Of a stretch of DNA of 8,063 bases, positions 1 to 6,860 are shown one piece after another. This stretch comes from an uncultured Clostridia bacterium. GTDB taxonomy: Bacteria; Bacillota; Clostridia; Oscillospirales; CAG-272. The stretch is from assembly GCA_947652805.1 (NCBI GenBank), contig CANTEM010000045.1:1-8063 (forward strand), written 5' to 3'. The notes under the pieces were generated by a model, which was not told the origin of the DNA, searched no databases, and worked only from the letters and a program-made list of their open reading frames with translations. The translations under genes and the position numbers were made by a program. Position 1 is the stretch's first letter. Every line of letters starts with the position of its first letter.

Positions 1-1
1 C

Positions 2-103
2 ACTTTGCTTTTGAATATGCAACATCCTGACGAAATTCTTTACGGATCTGTGTTTTCAGGAATTGACATTTACAATTTGCCCTATTATAATGAAACCAAG
101 TAA
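2..103 (+). CDS. possible C-terminal tail of an unidentified upstream gene (partial)
   Basis: One forward frame is open from the window edge to a TAA at 101-103 and would encode about 33 residues ending in YNLPYYNETK. The composition looks protein-like (mixed charged and aromatic residues). A stretch this short in AT-rich DNA can be open by chance, and one reverse frame is also open across it. I do not recognise a family. Its codons are more AT-rich than those of the rnf genes. If it is real, the promoter for the rnf operon lies inside its last codons, so it would be a separate transcription unit ending just before rnfC. Only the sequence upstream of this window could settle it. Confidence 0.3.
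   Translation, partial: TLLLNMQHPDEILYGSVFSGIDIYNLPYYNETK
63..91 (+). promoter_or_regulatory. consensus sigma-A-type promoter for the rnf operon
   Basis: TTGACA at 63-68 and TATAAT at 86-91 are separated by exactly 17 nt, so both hexamers match the housekeeping consensus perfectly at the optimal spacing. Transcription would be expected to begin at about 98-99, giving a leader of roughly 58 nt before the rnfC start. I saw no clear operator or riboswitch in that short leader. Such a promoter suggests strong, largely constitutive expression of the operon; that is inference from the sequence. Confidence 0.8.
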
Positions 104-156
104 AGTAAATTTGGCAGTTTTGCAGTATGCAGAAAGGAATAAAAGAGGTCACATTG

Positions 157-1461
157 ATGAAACGGATGAAAGGCGTTAAGGTTCCCCATATGAAATCCAC
201 TGGGGACAGCATCCCCGCGCGCATGACAGATCTGGATATTGCCGTATATCCTATGGTGCAGCATATCGGCACACCGTGCAAACCAGTCTGCCGACCGGGA
301 GATCCTGTTTATGTGGGTACATTACTGGGACAGAAAAACGGCGGACTCTCTTCTCCTATATATTCCGGCGTGTCTGGTACAGTGAATAAAATAGAAGATA
401 TTCTGCTGTCCGACGGCAGATATGCACCTGCCGTATATGTTCTTCCGGACGGGAAGATGACGCCGGATCCGACGATCGCACCTCCCACAGTCACAGATCT
501 GCAAGGCTTTATCCATGCAGTAGAGGACAGCGGTATTGTCGGTCTGGGCGGGGCGGGATTTCCCACCGGCGTGAAGCTGCATGTGGGGGACAGTTCCCGT
601 ATACAGGAAATCATTATCAACGGCGCGGAATGTGAACCGTATATTACCAGCGATACCCGCACTATGCTGGACCGTGGTCAGGATATGCAGGAAGGGATCC
701 GCCTGCTGCAAAAATATCTTGGCGCGAAAAAAATTATCATTGCCGTAGAAAAAAACAAACCGACATGCATCCGTGCCATGCGCAGTATTGCCGGGGGGGA
801 CGATACGGTTTCCGTAAAGGTCTTGCCTTCCGTGTACCCTCAGGGAGCAGAAAAGGTGCTGATTTATCACACCACCGGTAAGGTTGTCCCCGAAGGGGGA
901 CTGCCTATTGACGTAGGTGTGATTGTGCTCAACTGTACCACTCTTGCAGAAATCGCCCGGTATATCCGTACAGGTATGCCTCTTGTGGAAAAATGCGTTA
1001 CGGTAGACGGCTCCGCCGTGGCCAGTCCTATGAATGTGATCGTACCCATCGGGGCGACGCTGGAGGCAGTATTCAATTTTTGCGGTGCCTTCAAAGCCCA
1101 GCCCGGAAAGGTACTGTACGGAGGCCCTATGATGGGCGTGTCCGTGCCGGAGCTTAGTATGCCCGTATTAAAGCAGACAAATGCGCTTCTTGCATTGGAT
1201 GCCAAGGACGCCGCTCCGGTGGACGCGGCAAACTGTATCCGGTGCGGACGGTGCACCAATGTGTGCCCGGTAGGACTTGCGCCGGTGTCTATTGCCGCGG
1301 CATATGGAAGCGGAAGTATGGAAACACTGCAAAAGATTCATACGAATCTGTGTATGGAATGCGGCTGCTGCAGCTATGTATGCCCGGCAAAACGACCGCT
1401 GGTGCAGCAGAACAAACTTGCAAAAGCGGCGCTTGCCGCATGGCTTAAATCGAATCGGTAA
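157..1461 (+). CDS. rnfC: RnfC, NADH-interacting iron-sulfur subunit of the Rnf complex
   Basis: Peripheral cytoplasmic subunit that exchanges electrons with NAD(H), with the Rnf complex overall coupling reduced ferredoxin oxidation to ion export. From the chosen start the protein has 434 residues, normal for a compact RnfC. The N-terminal barrel-sandwich region carries QHIGTP followed by GDPVYVG. A glycine-rich nucleotide/flavin-binding segment GLGGAGFPTGVKL lies at residues 129-141, and NGAECEPY at 155-162. Two ferredoxin-type motifs end the protein: Cys360/363/366/370 and Cys399/402/405/409, each followed by Pro, as expected for two [4Fe-4S] clusters. The ATG at 157 is preferred over an in-frame ATG at 127 because AGAGG (144-148) sits 8 nt before it. 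The usual N-terminal GG motif is replaced by MKGVKVPHMK. It is the first gene of the operon, 30 nt before rnfD. Family assignment is secure; the start is slightly less so. Confidence 0.95.
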   Translation: MKRMKGVKVPHMKSTGDSIPARMTDLDIAVYPMVQHIGTPCKPVCRPGDPVYVGTLLGQKNGGLSSPIYSGVSGTVNKIEDILLSDGRYAPAVYVLPDGKMTPDPTIAPPTVTDLQGFIHAVEDSGIVGLGGAGFPTGVKLHVGDSSRIQEIIINGAECEPYITSDTRTMLDRGQDMQEGIRLLQKYLGAKKIIIAVEKNKPTCIRAMRSIAGGDDTVSVKVLPSVYPQGAEKVLIYHTTGKVVPEGGLPIDVGVIVLNCTTLAEIARYIRTGMPLVEKCVTVDGSAVASPMNVIVPIGATLEAVFNFCGAFKAQPGKVLYGGPMMGVSVPELSMPVLKQTNALLALDAKDAAPVDAANCIRCGRCTNVCPVGLAPVSIAAAYGSGSMETLQKIHTNLCMECGCCSYVCPAKRPLVQQNKLAKAALAAWLKSNR

Positions 1462-1491
1462 CACCTACAGGATGCGGAAGGGGATTGCATA

Positions 1492-2478
1492 ATGAATCAA
1501 AAATTGCAGATCACAGTATCTCCACATATCAGAAGCAGTGTGACCACCGGCAGTATTATGCTGGACGTTATCATTGCCCTTTGCCCGGCGCTCGCCGCGT
1601 CCGTTTGGCTGTTCGGCCCGCGCGCGCTGTACATCACGGCGATTTGCGTGCTTTCCTGTATTCTGTGCGAGCTGGCGTTTGAACTGATCACAAGGCGCAC
1701 GCCTACAATCGGGGATTTGTCCGCCATCGTCACAGGAATGCTCCTTGCCTTTAATCTCCCTGTAACGATTCCGGAATGGCAGGCAGTCATCGGCAGTATT
1801 GTGGCAATCGTTGTCGTAAAGCAATTATTCGGCGGAATCGGGTGCAATTTTGCCAATCCGGCCATTACAGCCCGGATCGTTCTGCTTCTGTCCTTTTCCG
1901 GGACAATGACCAACTGGACGAAGCCCGCAGGTTTTTCCGGTGGGGAGTTGGTCAGCAGCGCCACGCCCCTGGTGGCTGAACCGGGAGCAGCGCCCTCTTT
2001 ATATGATCTGTTTCTGGGGAAACACGGCGGCTGTCTGGGGGAAACATGTGCGCTGGCATTGCTCATCGGCGGGGTATATCTTCTGATCCGCAAGGTGATC
2101 ACCTGGCAAACCCCTGTAGCCTTTATCGGTACAGTATTTCTCATTTCCTTCTTTGCCGGAGATTGCAGCGCCCCGGCTGCTCTGTACCAGATTCTCTCCG
2201 GCGGACTGATGCTGGGCGCGTTCTTTATGGCAACGGATTATGCTACCTCTCCCCCCACAGCCGCAGGGAAGCTTGTGTTCGGGATCGGCTGCGGACTGAT
2301 CACGGCGGCGATCCGTTTGTGGGGAACATACCCGGAGGGTGTGTCTTTCGCCATTTTGTTTATGAATATTCTGACCCCGTATATCACAAAGCTTTGCGCA
2401 AGAAAAGTTTTCGGTGCTGTCCCGGCGAAAAAGGCGGGGGCGGGCAGTGCGAAGGAAAGGAGTCGGCAGTCCATATGA
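1492..2478 (+). CDS. rnfD: RnfD, membrane subunit with covalent FMN
   Basis: Integral membrane subunit of the Rnf complex, homologous to NqrB, carrying a phosphoester-linked FMN and contributing to the ion-translocating path. The 328 residues are mostly hydrophobic, with many membrane segments. VSSATPL at residues 154-160 is the flavin-attachment motif, making Thr158 the predicted FMN-bearing residue. GGIGCNFANPA (114-124) is the family's conserved loop. A late segment contains FMATDYATSP (245-254), GKLVFGIGCG and then YPEGVSFAILFMNI, all typical of RnfD/NqrB. The start ATG follows GGAAGGGG (1476-1483) with an 8-nt spacer. The stop overlaps the rnfG start (ATGA), so the two are probably translationally coupled. 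The C-terminus after about residue 306 is a basic, Ala/Gly-rich cytoplasmic-looking tail. Flavinylation would need an ApbE-type transferase, which is not encoded in this window. Confidence 0.96.
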   Translation: MNQKLQITVSPHIRSSVTTGSIMLDVIIALCPALAASVWLFGPRALYITAICVLSCILCELAFELITRRTPTIGDLSAIVTGMLLAFNLPVTIPEWQAVIGSIVAIVVVKQLFGGIGCNFANPAITARIVLLLSFSGTMTNWTKPAGFSGGELVSSATPLVAEPGAAPSLYDLFLGKHGGCLGETCALALLIGGVYLLIRKVITWQTPVAFIGTVFLISFFAGDCSAPAALYQILSGGLMLGAFFMATDYATSPPTAAGKLVFGIGCGLITAAIRLWGTYPEGVSFAILFMNILTPYITKLCARKVFGAVPAKKAGAGSAKERSRQSI

Positions 2479-3719
2479 AACGCGAGGCATGGAAGAGTAT
2501 TGCGGTACTGACAAGTATATGTCTGGTTGTGGCAGTATTGCTGGCGGCTGTGAATCATGTTACTGCTCCGATTATAGAAGATTCGGCTGCCACCGGCGCA
2601 CAGGCATCTTTGTATGCGGTGCTGCCGAACGCGGCAGGCTTTGAAGAAGAAACTCCTGGCGGAGAAGTGCCCGAGACGATTACCGGAATATTCCGGGACA
2701 CAGGGGGAAGCGGTTATGCCGTCACCCTGTCCACCAGCTCCTCTTATTCTGCAACCCCTATGACCTTTACGATAGGCATTGGCACAGACGGAAAAATCAT
2801 CGGTGTGGAAATGACGGGTTATGCAGAATCCAAGGATTTTGGGGATTATCCGGCTACCTATGTGGGACAGGATTCCGCACTGTCCGGCGTGGATCTGTAC
2901 GCCGGCGTGACCTACTCCTCAACGGCATTCCGCAGCGCGGTGGAGGATGCGTTTTCCGTACTGATCGAGCTTGGCGGTATAGCCCAGGGAAATAAAACGG
3001 AAGAACAAATCATTGAAGAATACAAACCTCTGCTGCTTCCCGGCGCACTGAACCGGGCAGGCACGCCGAAGTTAGAGGAATATGCGGTATCTGGCGACGG
3101 TATACAGCAGGCGCTGCGGGCTGCAAACGATGTGGGGTATTTGTATGTTTTAGAGGACGGAGGAGAAACCTTCGTTGCTGCGGTCAGCTCCACAGGCGGC
3201 GCCGTTTGTATGGATCTGGAAGGCAAAGACGTTACGGCAGAGCAGGAAGCCCTCATTAAACGGGTGCAGGAGCTTTCCGATACGGACTCCATTCATGAGA
3301 AAAATAAAACAGCCGCAGCTCGGGCACTGACAGAGGGCGCGGTGCTTACGCCTGTATCGGTTTCCGGTCAGTTTGGCACGGTATCCAGTATATATTCGGT
3401 ATCTGACGCTGGCGCAGCCGCTTATGCTATGGTGTGTACTCCTTACGGCTACCGGAATCCTATGAAGCTGGTGTTTGTGCTGAACGGAAACGGTGAAACC
3501 GTAGGCTTCCGATCTGCCGATGAACTCATACAGGAAAGCGATTATTATACAAACTATTCGCTGGACGAATCTGTATATGCAGCCGGGTTGATCGGCGTTA
3601 CCGCCGGCACAGCGTCTGAGGATCTGACGCTCATATCCGGCGCTACCATGACCGGTGATGGCGTATGGACGGCACTGCAAGACGTGTTTGCCGCATATGA
3701 AGCCCTTGGGGCGCAGTGA
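2475..3719 (+). CDS. rnfG: RnfG, extended form with two apparent FMN-binding domains
   Basis: RnfG (NqrC homologue) is a membrane-anchored, extracytoplasmic subunit with FMN linked covalently to a Thr. Here it has 414 residues, against roughly 180-220 in most RnfG proteins. After a short basic N-terminus there is one membrane helix (about residues 8-28). A first FMN_bind-like domain spans about 81-160 (GYAVTL, IGIGTDGKIIGVEM, then DLYAGVTYSS). Its attachment motif reads AGVT instead of SGAT but keeps Thr146 and an Asp six residues earlier. A linker of unclear fold (about 161-310) follows. A second domain (about 315-405) has YGYRNPMKLVFVLNGNGETV and ends in LTLISGATMTG, with Thr391 as the predicted flavin site. 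The start overlaps the rnfD stop (ATGA), with AAAGGAG at 2456-2462; the frame is open further upstream, but that part lies over rnfD and is not RnfG-like. Identity as RnfG is well supported by position and motifs; the two-domain reading is inference from sequence pattern. Confidence 0.9.
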   Translation: MKREAWKSIAVLTSICLVVAVLLAAVNHVTAPIIEDSAATGAQASLYAVLPNAAGFEEETPGGEVPETITGIFRDTGGSGYAVTLSTSSSYSATPMTFTIGIGTDGKIIGVEMTGYAESKDFGDYPATYVGQDSALSGVDLYAGVTYSSTAFRSAVEDAFSVLIELGGIAQGNKTEEQIIEEYKPLLLPGALNRAGTPKLEEYAVSGDGIQQALRAANDVGYLYVLEDGGETFVAAVSSTGGAVCMDLEGKDVTAEQEALIKRVQELSDTDSIHEKNKTAAARALTEGAVLTPVSVSGQFGTVSSIYSVSDAGAAAYAMVCTPYGYRNPMKLVFVLNGNGETVGFRSADELIQESDYYTNYSLDESVYAAGLIGVTAGTASEDLTLISGATMTGDGVWTALQDVFAAYEALGAQ

Positions 3720-3738
3720 CAGAGAGGGAGAAGCGATT

Positions 3739-4467
3739 ATGTGGAAAAATTTTTTAAAGGGCATCATCCGGGAAAACCCCGTTTTGGTGCTGCTGCTGGG
3801 CACTTGCCCTACCTTGGCTGTGACAACCTCTGTTTCCAGCGCGTTCGGTATGGGCGCCGCATTCACTGCGGTACTGCTTGGTTCCAATATAGTCATTGCA
3901 GCATTGCGCAAAATGATTCCCGGTCAGGTGCGCATCCCGTGCTATATCGTGATCATCGCCGGATTTGTCACAGCGGTGGAAATGATCATGCATGCGTTTG
4001 CACCGGATCTGTATGAAGCGCTGGGCGTGTTTTTGTCGCTGATTGTTGTCAACTGTATCATTCTTGGCAGAGCGGAAGTATATGCGAGCAAAAACCGGAT
4101 TCTGGATTCGGCTGTGGACGCGCTGGGCATGGGTGTGGGCTTTACTTTGGCGCTCCTTGCTATGGCGTCGATCCGTGAAGTTTTCGGCGCAGGTTCCTTC
4201 TTGGGCTGGGAAATCCCGTTCCTGTCAAAGTTTGCTGTCCCGATATTGGTAAATTCCCCCGGCGGGTTCTTTGTGTTCGGTATTTTGATTGCTATTGTCA
4301 ACAGCATCACAAAAAGAAAAACCGGAAGAGACTTCGGCTGCACAGGCTGTCCCTCTGCGGCAGTGTGCGGGGCTAACGACGGCAGTCTGCAAAAGGCTGC
4401 CCAGAAGGATCAGGCGGCAGGAGCCGGCAAGGACTGCGATGACACTGCACAGGAGGGTGGAAAATGA
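3739..4467 (+). CDS. rnfE: RnfE, membrane core subunit with cysteine-rich C-terminal tail
   Basis: Integral membrane subunit homologous to NqrD and paralogous to RnfA. In known Rnf/Nqr structures the pair, with inverted topologies, holds an iron-sulfur cluster in the membrane and forms part of the ion path. The protein has 242 residues with about six hydrophobic segments. GTCPTLAVTTS places Cys23, and VVNCIILGRAEVYAS places Cys106, the two conserved cluster ligands; RENPVLVLLLG at the N-terminus is also typical. After the last helix (ending near residue 190) comes a hydrophilic tail of about 50 residues with Cys201, Cys204, Cys210 and Cys233. The start ATG at 3739 follows AGGGAG (3725-3730), 8 nt upstream; longer in-frame starts at 3655 and 3658 fall inside rnfG and lack family similarity. 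The stop overlaps the rnfA start (ATGA). Confidence 0.95.
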   Translation: MWKNFLKGIIRENPVLVLLLGTCPTLAVTTSVSSAFGMGAAFTAVLLGSNIVIAALRKMIPGQVRIPCYIVIIAGFVTAVEMIMHAFAPDLYEALGVFLSLIVVNCIILGRAEVYASKNRILDSAVDALGMGVGFTLALLAMASIREVFGAGSFLGWEIPFLSKFAVPILVNSPGGFFVFGILIAIVNSITKRKTGRDFGCTGCPSAAVCGANDGSLQKAAQKDQAAGAGKDCDDTAQEGGK

Positions 4468-5060
4468 TGCGGGATTTGATAATTATCATTTTCACCGCAA
4501 TGCTGGTGAACAACTATGTACTGGTACGCTTTTTGGGAATCTGTCCCTTTTTGGGCGTCTCTAAAAAGCTGCATTCTGCGGTTGGCATGGGGCTTGCCGT
4601 TACCTTTGTCATGCTTCTTGCCACAGCCGCCACATGGCCCATTCAAACGTATTTGCTGACGGCGTTTCGTCTGGAATATCTGCAAACCATTGTGTTTATT
4701 CTCATTATTGCTGCGCTGGTGCAGCTTGTGGAGATTATTCTGAAACGGCATATTCCGGCGCTCCACCGCTCCCTTGGTATCTATCTGCCGCTCATTACGA
4801 CCAACTGCGCCGTGCTTGGCGTGGCGAAAAATAATATTTCCGAAGGATATGCAACCTTTATAGAAGCAATGGCAAACGCTCTGGGCTGCGGTCTTGGATT
4901 TTTGCTTGCTATGGTGCTGTTTGCAGGGGTTCGTATGCGCATTGAAACGGCAAAGCCGCCCAAATGCTTTGAAGGCATGCCCATAACACTCATATCTGCG
5001 TCTATTGTGGCGCTGGCGTTTTACGGCTTTGCAGGTGTGATCGACAATATGTTTCTGTAA
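4464..5060 (+). CDS. rnfA: RnfA, membrane core subunit
   Basis: Integral membrane subunit homologous to NqrE; with RnfE it forms the symmetric membrane core that carries electrons across the bilayer through a shared iron-sulfur cluster. The 198 residues match the family length. NNYVLVRFLGICPFLGVS (residues 16-33) contains Cys27, and TTNCAVLGVA (112-121) contains Cys115, the counterparts of the two RnfE cysteines. ISEGYATFIEAMANALG and the hydrophobic stretch after it are also characteristic, as is the C-terminal half-motif ISASIVALAFYGF. A strong Shine-Dalgarno AGGAGG at 4451-4456 lies 7 nt before the ATG at 4464. A second ATG immediately follows at 4467, so the true start could be one codon later. 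It overlaps rnfE by four bases and precedes rnfB by 21 nt. Confidence 0.96.
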   Translation: MMRDLIIIIFTAMLVNNYVLVRFLGICPFLGVSKKLHSAVGMGLAVTFVMLLATAATWPIQTYLLTAFRLEYLQTIVFILIIAALVQLVEIILKRHIPALHRSLGIYLPLITTNCAVLGVAKNNISEGYATFIEAMANALGCGLGFLLAMVLFAGVRMRIETAKPPKCFEGMPITLISASIVALAFYGFAGVIDNMFL

Positions 5061-5081
5061 AAAGGGAAGGAGAAAAGCGGG

Positions 5082-5909
5082 ATGCTGGATGCAATTTTGC
5101 CTGCTGCGGTGTGCGTGGCGGGAATTGGCTTGATATGCGCGGTCATTCTTGTTGTCGCAGCCCGATTTATGGCGGTGCGGGAAAAGTCCCGGGAAAAGGA
5201 ACTGCGGGCATGTCTTCCCGGTGTGAACTGCGGTGCGTGCGGGTATCCCGGTTGTGACGGATACGCGGCGGCACTGGCAGAGAAAACGGAGAAGCGTACC
5301 AACTTATGCATCCCCGGCGGGGATGGGGTATCGGAGAAAATTTCCCAGGTGCTGGGTGTGGAATTTCAGGATACCGTAGAACAGGTTGCAGTGATCCATT
5401 GCTGCGGCGACTGTGAACATGCGGCGAAAAAAGCGGACTACAGCGGTATACAGACATGCAGCGGCGCAAAAATGCTGTATGGCGGCGAACATGCATGCAC
5501 CTACGGTTGCCTTGGAAAAGGGGACTGTGCGGCGATCTGTCCCTATGACGCGATTTATATGGAAAAAGGAATTGCCCATGTGCACGCACCCAAATGTGTA
5601 GGCTGCGGGCTGTGCGTCAAGACCTGTCCCAACAAAATCATTACGCTGATGCCGGATATCAAACGGGAAGTGATCGCTTGCAGCAATCGGGAAAAAGGCG
5701 CAGTGGCGCGGAAAAAATGCACGAACGCCTGTATTGCCTGCGGAAAATGTGAAAAGATTTGTCCGACGGGAGCAATTACAATAGAGGAAAATCTTGCCCG
5801 GATTGATTATGATAAATGTACCTCCTGCGGAAAGTGCGGACAGGTGTGTCCGGTTGGTTGTATTCTCAGCGAGAATCATTCCGGCAGACATCGGTTCCCG
5901 GAGGAGTAG
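5082..5909 (+). CDS. rnfB: RnfB, polyferredoxin-like electron entry subunit (clostridial type)
   Basis: Membrane-anchored iron-sulfur subunit that is the likely acceptor of electrons from reduced ferredoxin. The 275 residues begin with one membrane helix (about 5-29). A 4Fe-4S (Fes) domain follows with LPGVNCGACGYPGCDGYA, whose ligands are Cys50, 53, 58 and 76. A middle block has HCCGDC (107-111), Cys126 and the segment CTYGCLGKGDCAAICP (139-154). Three ferredoxin-like motifs follow: Cys172/175/178/182, Cys217/220/223/227 and Cys246/249/252/256. This arrangement, longer than the proteobacterial RnfB, matches that of acetogens and other Clostridia. The start follows AAGGAG (5067-5072) at 9 nt. 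Its 3' end contains GGAGG used as the ribosome site of the next gene, only 2 nt away, pointing to one transcript. No key cysteine appears to be missing. Confidence 0.96.
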   Translation: MLDAILPAAVCVAGIGLICAVILVVAARFMAVREKSREKELRACLPGVNCGACGYPGCDGYAAALAEKTEKRTNLCIPGGDGVSEKISQVLGVEFQDTVEQVAVIHCCGDCEHAAKKADYSGIQTCSGAKMLYGGEHACTYGCLGKGDCAAICPYDAIYMEKGIAHVHAPKCVGCGLCVKTCPNKIITLMPDIKREVIACSNREKGAVARKKCTNACIACGKCEKICPTGAITIEENLARIDYDKCTSCGKCGQVCPVGCILSENHSGRHRFPEE

Positions 5910-5911
5910 AT

Positions 5912-6277
5912 GTGGCGAAAAAGCTGAGTAGGAAGCGCCGCCGGGATCTTTGGCTGATTGGGGGCATTCTTTTGATCGGCGGCATCGCGCTGCTGCTGAC
6001 GTTGCTTCTGCGAACCCCGGGGGATCAGGTTGTAGTAGAAGTAAACGGAAAGGTTTGGGGAACCTATGATTTATATAAGGATGCAGAGATTCGGATTGAG
6101 ACGGAAAACGGCGGATATAATATCCTTGCGATTGCTGACGGATTTGCCGCAGTGACCCATGCAAGCTGTCCGGATAAGCTGTGTGTGCATCAGCACAAAA
6201 TCAGCCGCAGCGATGAAAGCATCATTTGCTTGCCCAACAAAGTGATCGTATCTATTGTGACGGGAGAGGGAGAATAG
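5912..6277 (+). CDS. membrane-anchored NusG domain II protein
   Basis: A 121-residue protein of the stand-alone NusG_II (formerly DUF1312) family, which despite its name lacks the RNA-polymerase-binding domain of NusG. A basic N-terminus (KKLSRKRRR) and one hydrophobic helix (about residues 13-33) predict a cytoplasm-in anchor with the domain outside the membrane. The domain starts near VVVEVNGKVWGTYDL. It carries the family signature ASCPDKLCVHQHKIS followed by IICLPNKVIVSI, with Cys86, Cys91 and Cys106. Start: GTG at 5912, with GGAGG (5900-5904) inside the end of rnfB, 7 nt upstream; an in-frame ATG at 5816 lies over rnfB and gives no domain sequence. Genes of this family are commonly seen beside Gx transporter genes and rnf operons in Firmicutes. 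Its molecular role is not established; the cysteines suggest a redox or metal-linked extracytoplasmic function, which is inference. Confidence 0.85.
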   Translation: MAKKLSRKRRRDLWLIGGILLIGGIALLLTLLLRTPGDQVVVEVNGKVWGTYDLYKDAEIRIETENGGYNILAIADGFAAVTHASCPDKLCVHQHKISRSDESIICLPNKVIVSIVTGEGE

Positions 6278-6281
6278 ATTT

Positions 6282-6782
6282 ATGAAGCAGAGAACACGGA
6301 CGCTGGCACTGCTGGGTATGTGTACGGCTGCCGCCATGATTTTATCCTATGTGGAAAGTTTTATTCCTTCCCTCAGTCCGGGATTGAAAATCGGACTGCC
6401 GAATATTGTCATCGTTTTTGTGCTGTACCGTGCGGGCTGGGTCTCAGCCGGAGCAGTATCCCTGATCCGGGTAGTGCTGACGGCGCTGTCCTTTGGCAGT
6501 ATGTTGAGCCTTGCATACGGACTTGCAGGTGCGGTGCTCAGTCTTTTGGTCATGACGCTGCTGCGCAGAACACAGACATTTTCTGCCGTAGGCGTCAGCG
6601 TAGCCGGCGGGGTTGCGCATAATACAGCGCAGATTTGTGTTGCGGCAGTGGTAATGGGAACCCGCCAGATTTTGTATTATCTTCCCATTTTAATGATAGG
6701 CGGTACGGTTGCCGGCATATTGGTGGGCATTGCCGGCGGTATTTTGCTTGCCCGGCTGCCGCAGACCCGCTTTGCAGAGTGA
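6282..6782 (+). CDS. Gx transporter family membrane protein (heptaprenyl diphosphate synthase component I-like)
   Basis: A 166-residue integral membrane protein with about five hydrophobic segments. The motif GLKIGLPNIVIVFVLYRAG (residues 34-52), then VSLIRVVLTALSFGSM and later VSVAGGVAHNTAQI, are hallmarks of the Gx transporter family. That family is also annotated as heptaprenyl diphosphate synthase component I and resembles small-molecule S-components of ECF transporters. The real substrate is not known from sequence; the prenyl synthase label is probably historical, since the protein has no DDxxD prenyl-diphosphate motif. The start ATG is 4 nt after the NusG_II gene, with GGGAG-like sites at 6262-6272, so it belongs to the same operon and is the last clear gene in it. 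Possible roles include uptake of a cofactor precursor for the flavin- and quinone-rich redox apparatus; this is speculation from context. Confidence 0.85.
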   Translation: MKQRTRTLALLGMCTAAAMILSYVESFIPSLSPGLKIGLPNIVIVFVLYRAGWVSAGAVSLIRVVLTALSFGSMLSLAYGLAGAVLSLLVMTLLRRTQTFSAVGVSVAGGVAHNTAQICVAAVVMGTRQILYYLPILMIGGTVAGILVGIAGGILLARLPQTRFAE

Positions 6783-6805
6783 AAATGATTCTGTGATTCT
6801 CAACA

Positions 6806-6860
6806 TTTTATGTAAAATATGTTCGCCTGTATGAATTAAACATGGCAATTTTACATAAAA
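6806..6860. repeat. perfect 13-bp inverted repeat made of two near-palindromic AT boxes
   Basis: TTTTATGTAAAAT at 6806-6818 and its exact reverse complement ATTTTACATAAAA at 6848-6860 are separated by 29 nt. An additional ATGTT/AACAT pair (6819-6823 with 6839-6843) could extend the stem across a bulge. Each arm is itself nearly palindromic (TTTTA-NN-TAAAA), and the box centres are 43 bp apart, about four helical turns. The second box ends 3 nt before the -35 hexamer of the next promoter. It has no T-tract after it on either strand, so it is not a canonical intrinsic terminator. It could be a paired operator, or an AT-rich hairpin at the end of the rnf transcript. Confidence 0.6.

Noticed and set aside
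2046..2474. In-frame extension of rnfG upstream over rnfD.
   Set aside because: The region encodes RnfD in another frame. The extension has no RnfG features, and the ATG at 2475 gives the expected short basic N-terminus and membrane anchor.
157..5909. The six-gene cluster as a Na+-translocating NADH:quinone reductase (nqr).
   Set aside because: The gene order C-D-G-E-A-B, the polyferredoxin-like RnfB and the RnfC with two C-terminal cluster motifs identify Rnf; there is no NqrF or NqrA.
5304..6164. A long reverse-strand open frame of 286 codons opposite rnfB and the NusG_II gene.
   Set aside because: It is antisense to two well-supported genes, its translation is rich in Arg, His, Ser and Pro as expected for a shadow of cysteine-rich coding sequence, and it shows no domain.
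5912..6277. The NusG_II gene as the transcription factor nusG.
   Set aside because: It lacks the NGN and KOW domains, has an N-terminal membrane helix, and carries the CPDKLC signature of the stand-alone NusG_II family.
6806..6860. Inverted repeat read as a rho-independent terminator.
   Set aside because: The stem is nearly all A-T and no T-run follows the right arm on the + strand or the left arm on the - strand.
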